Made by a program: the position numbers and the translations under genes. The notes beneath the pieces are model-generated. The model saw only the letters and a list, made by a program, of their open reading frames with translations. It was not told the origin of the DNA and searched no databases. A DNA stretch of 64,000 nt, from assembly GCA_030374805.1 (NCBI GenBank), contig JARGSG010000004.1, positions 248,001-312,000 on the forward strand. The letters run 5' to 3'. Source of the stretch: Gracilaria gracilis. Taxonomy: Eukaryota > Rhodophyta > Florideophyceae > Gracilariales > Gracilariaceae. Position 1 is the stretch's first letter, and each line of letters starts with the position of its first letter. Positions 62,963-64,000 of the stretch are shown piece by piece.

Positions 62963-63955
62963 CTACTGGCACACCCACGACGTGGTTGTCTTCGTGTGTC
63001 GGTATACATTATACAAATCAGAATCGACGTTACCCATAATAAAGTTGTGAAGCTTGCACGCCACAGTAATAATCTGGCTAACCGTACGTAATGAATACCG
63101 TACTGCTGACCAAAATATATGAAACCTACACACCAGCATACCAAATGCTTGTTCGACAACAGTTCGGCGAAGTGAAATGTAGGCGTTAAATGCATCTTCC
63201 CTTGTAATCAGACCTACTCCTGCGAACGGAGTAAGAATTTGATGCTCGTTAGAGTAAGCATCATCTCCAACAACTGCTGCCCAAGATGGTAATTCTGATC
63301 CAGTTAGAAGTTCGTATACCAACGTAGAACGGAACGCAGTGGAGTCATGTGTACCGTCAGAGTGGCGGGCTGATACGAAGCAAAATCGGTAGTTCGCTAG
63401 CACGGTTTCTTGAACACACACAGCAAAGAACCCCTTTCTGTTGTAATACTTACGCGGATCCGCAACTTCTTTTGCGCTTGGACGTCGAATTTCCACTGCA
63501 ACGCCATCCAACGCAGCTATTACGCCGTGAAATGGACTGCGACAAAGTGCACAGAACATATCGGCACCTTCACTGCTTTCGTCTTTTGTCATGGGAAAAT
63601 TAATATCAGGTAAAAAGTGTCCCAAATGGGAAAGAGTTTCATGGAAGACGGAATACACAGTGGAGGAGCCGATTCCATACGGCCATCCCACATCAAGGTA
63701 GCTCGCGCCTGCGAGCATTCGAAGCGTGACCAATAGTGCGACCTCGACAGAAACGGCACGTGCGACACTGCTTTGATATCTTTGTGTGCGTCGCATATGC
63801 GGACGTACGACAGAGCACAAAAGAGAAAGCTGCTGCTTCGACACTCTATACATGCGAGTGAAGTAGTGATTGGGTAGGCTGTCCAAGTGAGCTTCTGCTG
63901 AGAATTGCGCACGTGGGAAAACTGTGCGAATCTTTTTCTTTCCATGTCCTTCTTG
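62963..63955 (-). CDS. second PIF/Harbinger transposase (DDE_Tnp_4), start unclear
   Basis: An uninterrupted frame of more than 310 codons ending at 62963. Catalytic residues, numbering from the TTG at 63886: Asp127 in GVIAALDGVAVEI, Asp208 in AAVVGDDAYS and Glu245 in RRTVVEQAFGM, with the family's KYYNRKGFFAV block at 147-155. Upstream of 63886 the frame continues (KKKIRTVFPRAQFSAEAHLD) towards the window edge with no ATG, so the start lies beyond or in another exon. It is clearly different in sequence from the transposase at 57.6-58.8 kb and belongs to the classic PIF/Harbinger branch. It converges with the accessory gene at 60.2-61.6 kb. Confidence 0.85.
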   Translation of the reverse strand, partial: QEGHGKKKIRTVFPRAQFSAEAHLDSLPNHYFTRMYRVSKQQLSLLCSVVRPHMRRTQRYQSSVARAVSVEVALLVTLRMLAGASYLDVGWPYGIGSSTVYSVFHETLSHLGHFLPDINFPMTKDESSEGADMFCALCRSPFHGVIAALDGVAVEIRRPSAKEVADPRKYYNRKGFFAVCVQETVLANYRFCFVSARHSDGTHDSTAFRSTLVYELLTGSELPSWAAVVGDDAYSNEHQILTPFAGVGLITREDAFNAYISLRRTVVEQAFGMLVCRFHIFWSAVRYSLRTVSQIITVACKLHNFIMGNVDSDLYNVYRHTKTTTSWVCQ

Positions 63956-64000
63956 AAGTAACGAGTACAGTTTTATACTCAGCCCCAGTGATATAGCTAG

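Noticed and set aside
1-64000. CRISPR arrays, rRNA, tRNA genes, bacterial operons
   Set aside because: No regularly spaced repeats, no rRNA-like sequence, and no complete tRNA cloverleaf recognised; the introns and gene types are eukaryotic.

Overview
The window reads as nuclear DNA of a eukaryote, most likely a red alga of the Chondrus type. That placement is inference from gene style and repeat content, not from a marker gene. A cytosolic ribosomal protein of the uL23/RPL23A family, an aminoacylase-1, a UbiE/MenG/COQ5 methyltransferase and three short GT-AG introns (about 90, 88 and 235 bp) show that it is eukaryotic. Host genes are short and mostly lack introns. They sit in small islands between large blocks of decayed and nested transposable elements. 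I saw no tRNA, rRNA or CRISPR array.

Layout. 1-2.9 kb: two unrecognised minus-strand coding stretches. 3.1-7.5 kb: a broken Copia LTR retrotransposon. 7.9-9.9 kb: a broken pogo-like DNA transposon. 10.4-20.1 kb: the most unusual block. A Plavaka/KDZ-like transposase on the plus strand meets a minus-strand gene (B) of unknown function tail to tail within a few bases. Upstream of B, in the same direction, lies a minus-strand gene (A) carrying a beta-class DNA adenine/N4-cytosine-type methyltransferase and then a SET domain in one frame. All three are decayed. I propose, without having found the terminal repeats, that they form one transposon with a DNA- and histone-methylation cargo. 20.5-22.3 kb: a foldback-like element with arrays of 68-74 bp palindromes facing each other. 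23.1-24.65 kb: a chromodomain Gypsy remnant. 25.1-34.5 kb: pogo/Tigger copies. One copy (26236-34546) was split by a Gypsy element with 293-bp LTRs and a 6-bp target duplication, and that Gypsy element was itself hit by a 420-bp MITE.

35.5-53.8 kb is the host gene island: aminoacylase-1 (+), a TrmL-like tRNA 2'-O-methyltransferase (-, one intron), a coiled-coil protein with a clear TATA box (+, one intron), a membrane-anchored 2H phosphoesterase (+), an acidic/basic protein (-), RPL23A (-, a 19-nt first coding exon), a UbiE/MenG/COQ5 methyltransferase (+) and a CUE-like plus TULIP-like lipid-transfer protein (-). Between them lies an inverted pair of a low-copy repeat (37.4 and 42.1-43.5 kb). 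The second copy carries two insertions, each flanked by 13-bp target duplications (a 188-bp tRNA-SINE-like unit and a 798-bp retroposon).

54.0-57.4 kb is a third pogo-like element with 18-bp inverted ends. 57.6-59.8 kb is a PIF/Harbinger transposase with an intact reading frame facing its Myb/SANT partner, which is broken. 60.2-63.9 kb holds a second PIF/Harbinger transposase facing a trihelix-like partner gene, cut by the window edge. The pogo, Harbinger and Plavaka-like genes act only on their own mobility. The host genes here show no shared pathway.
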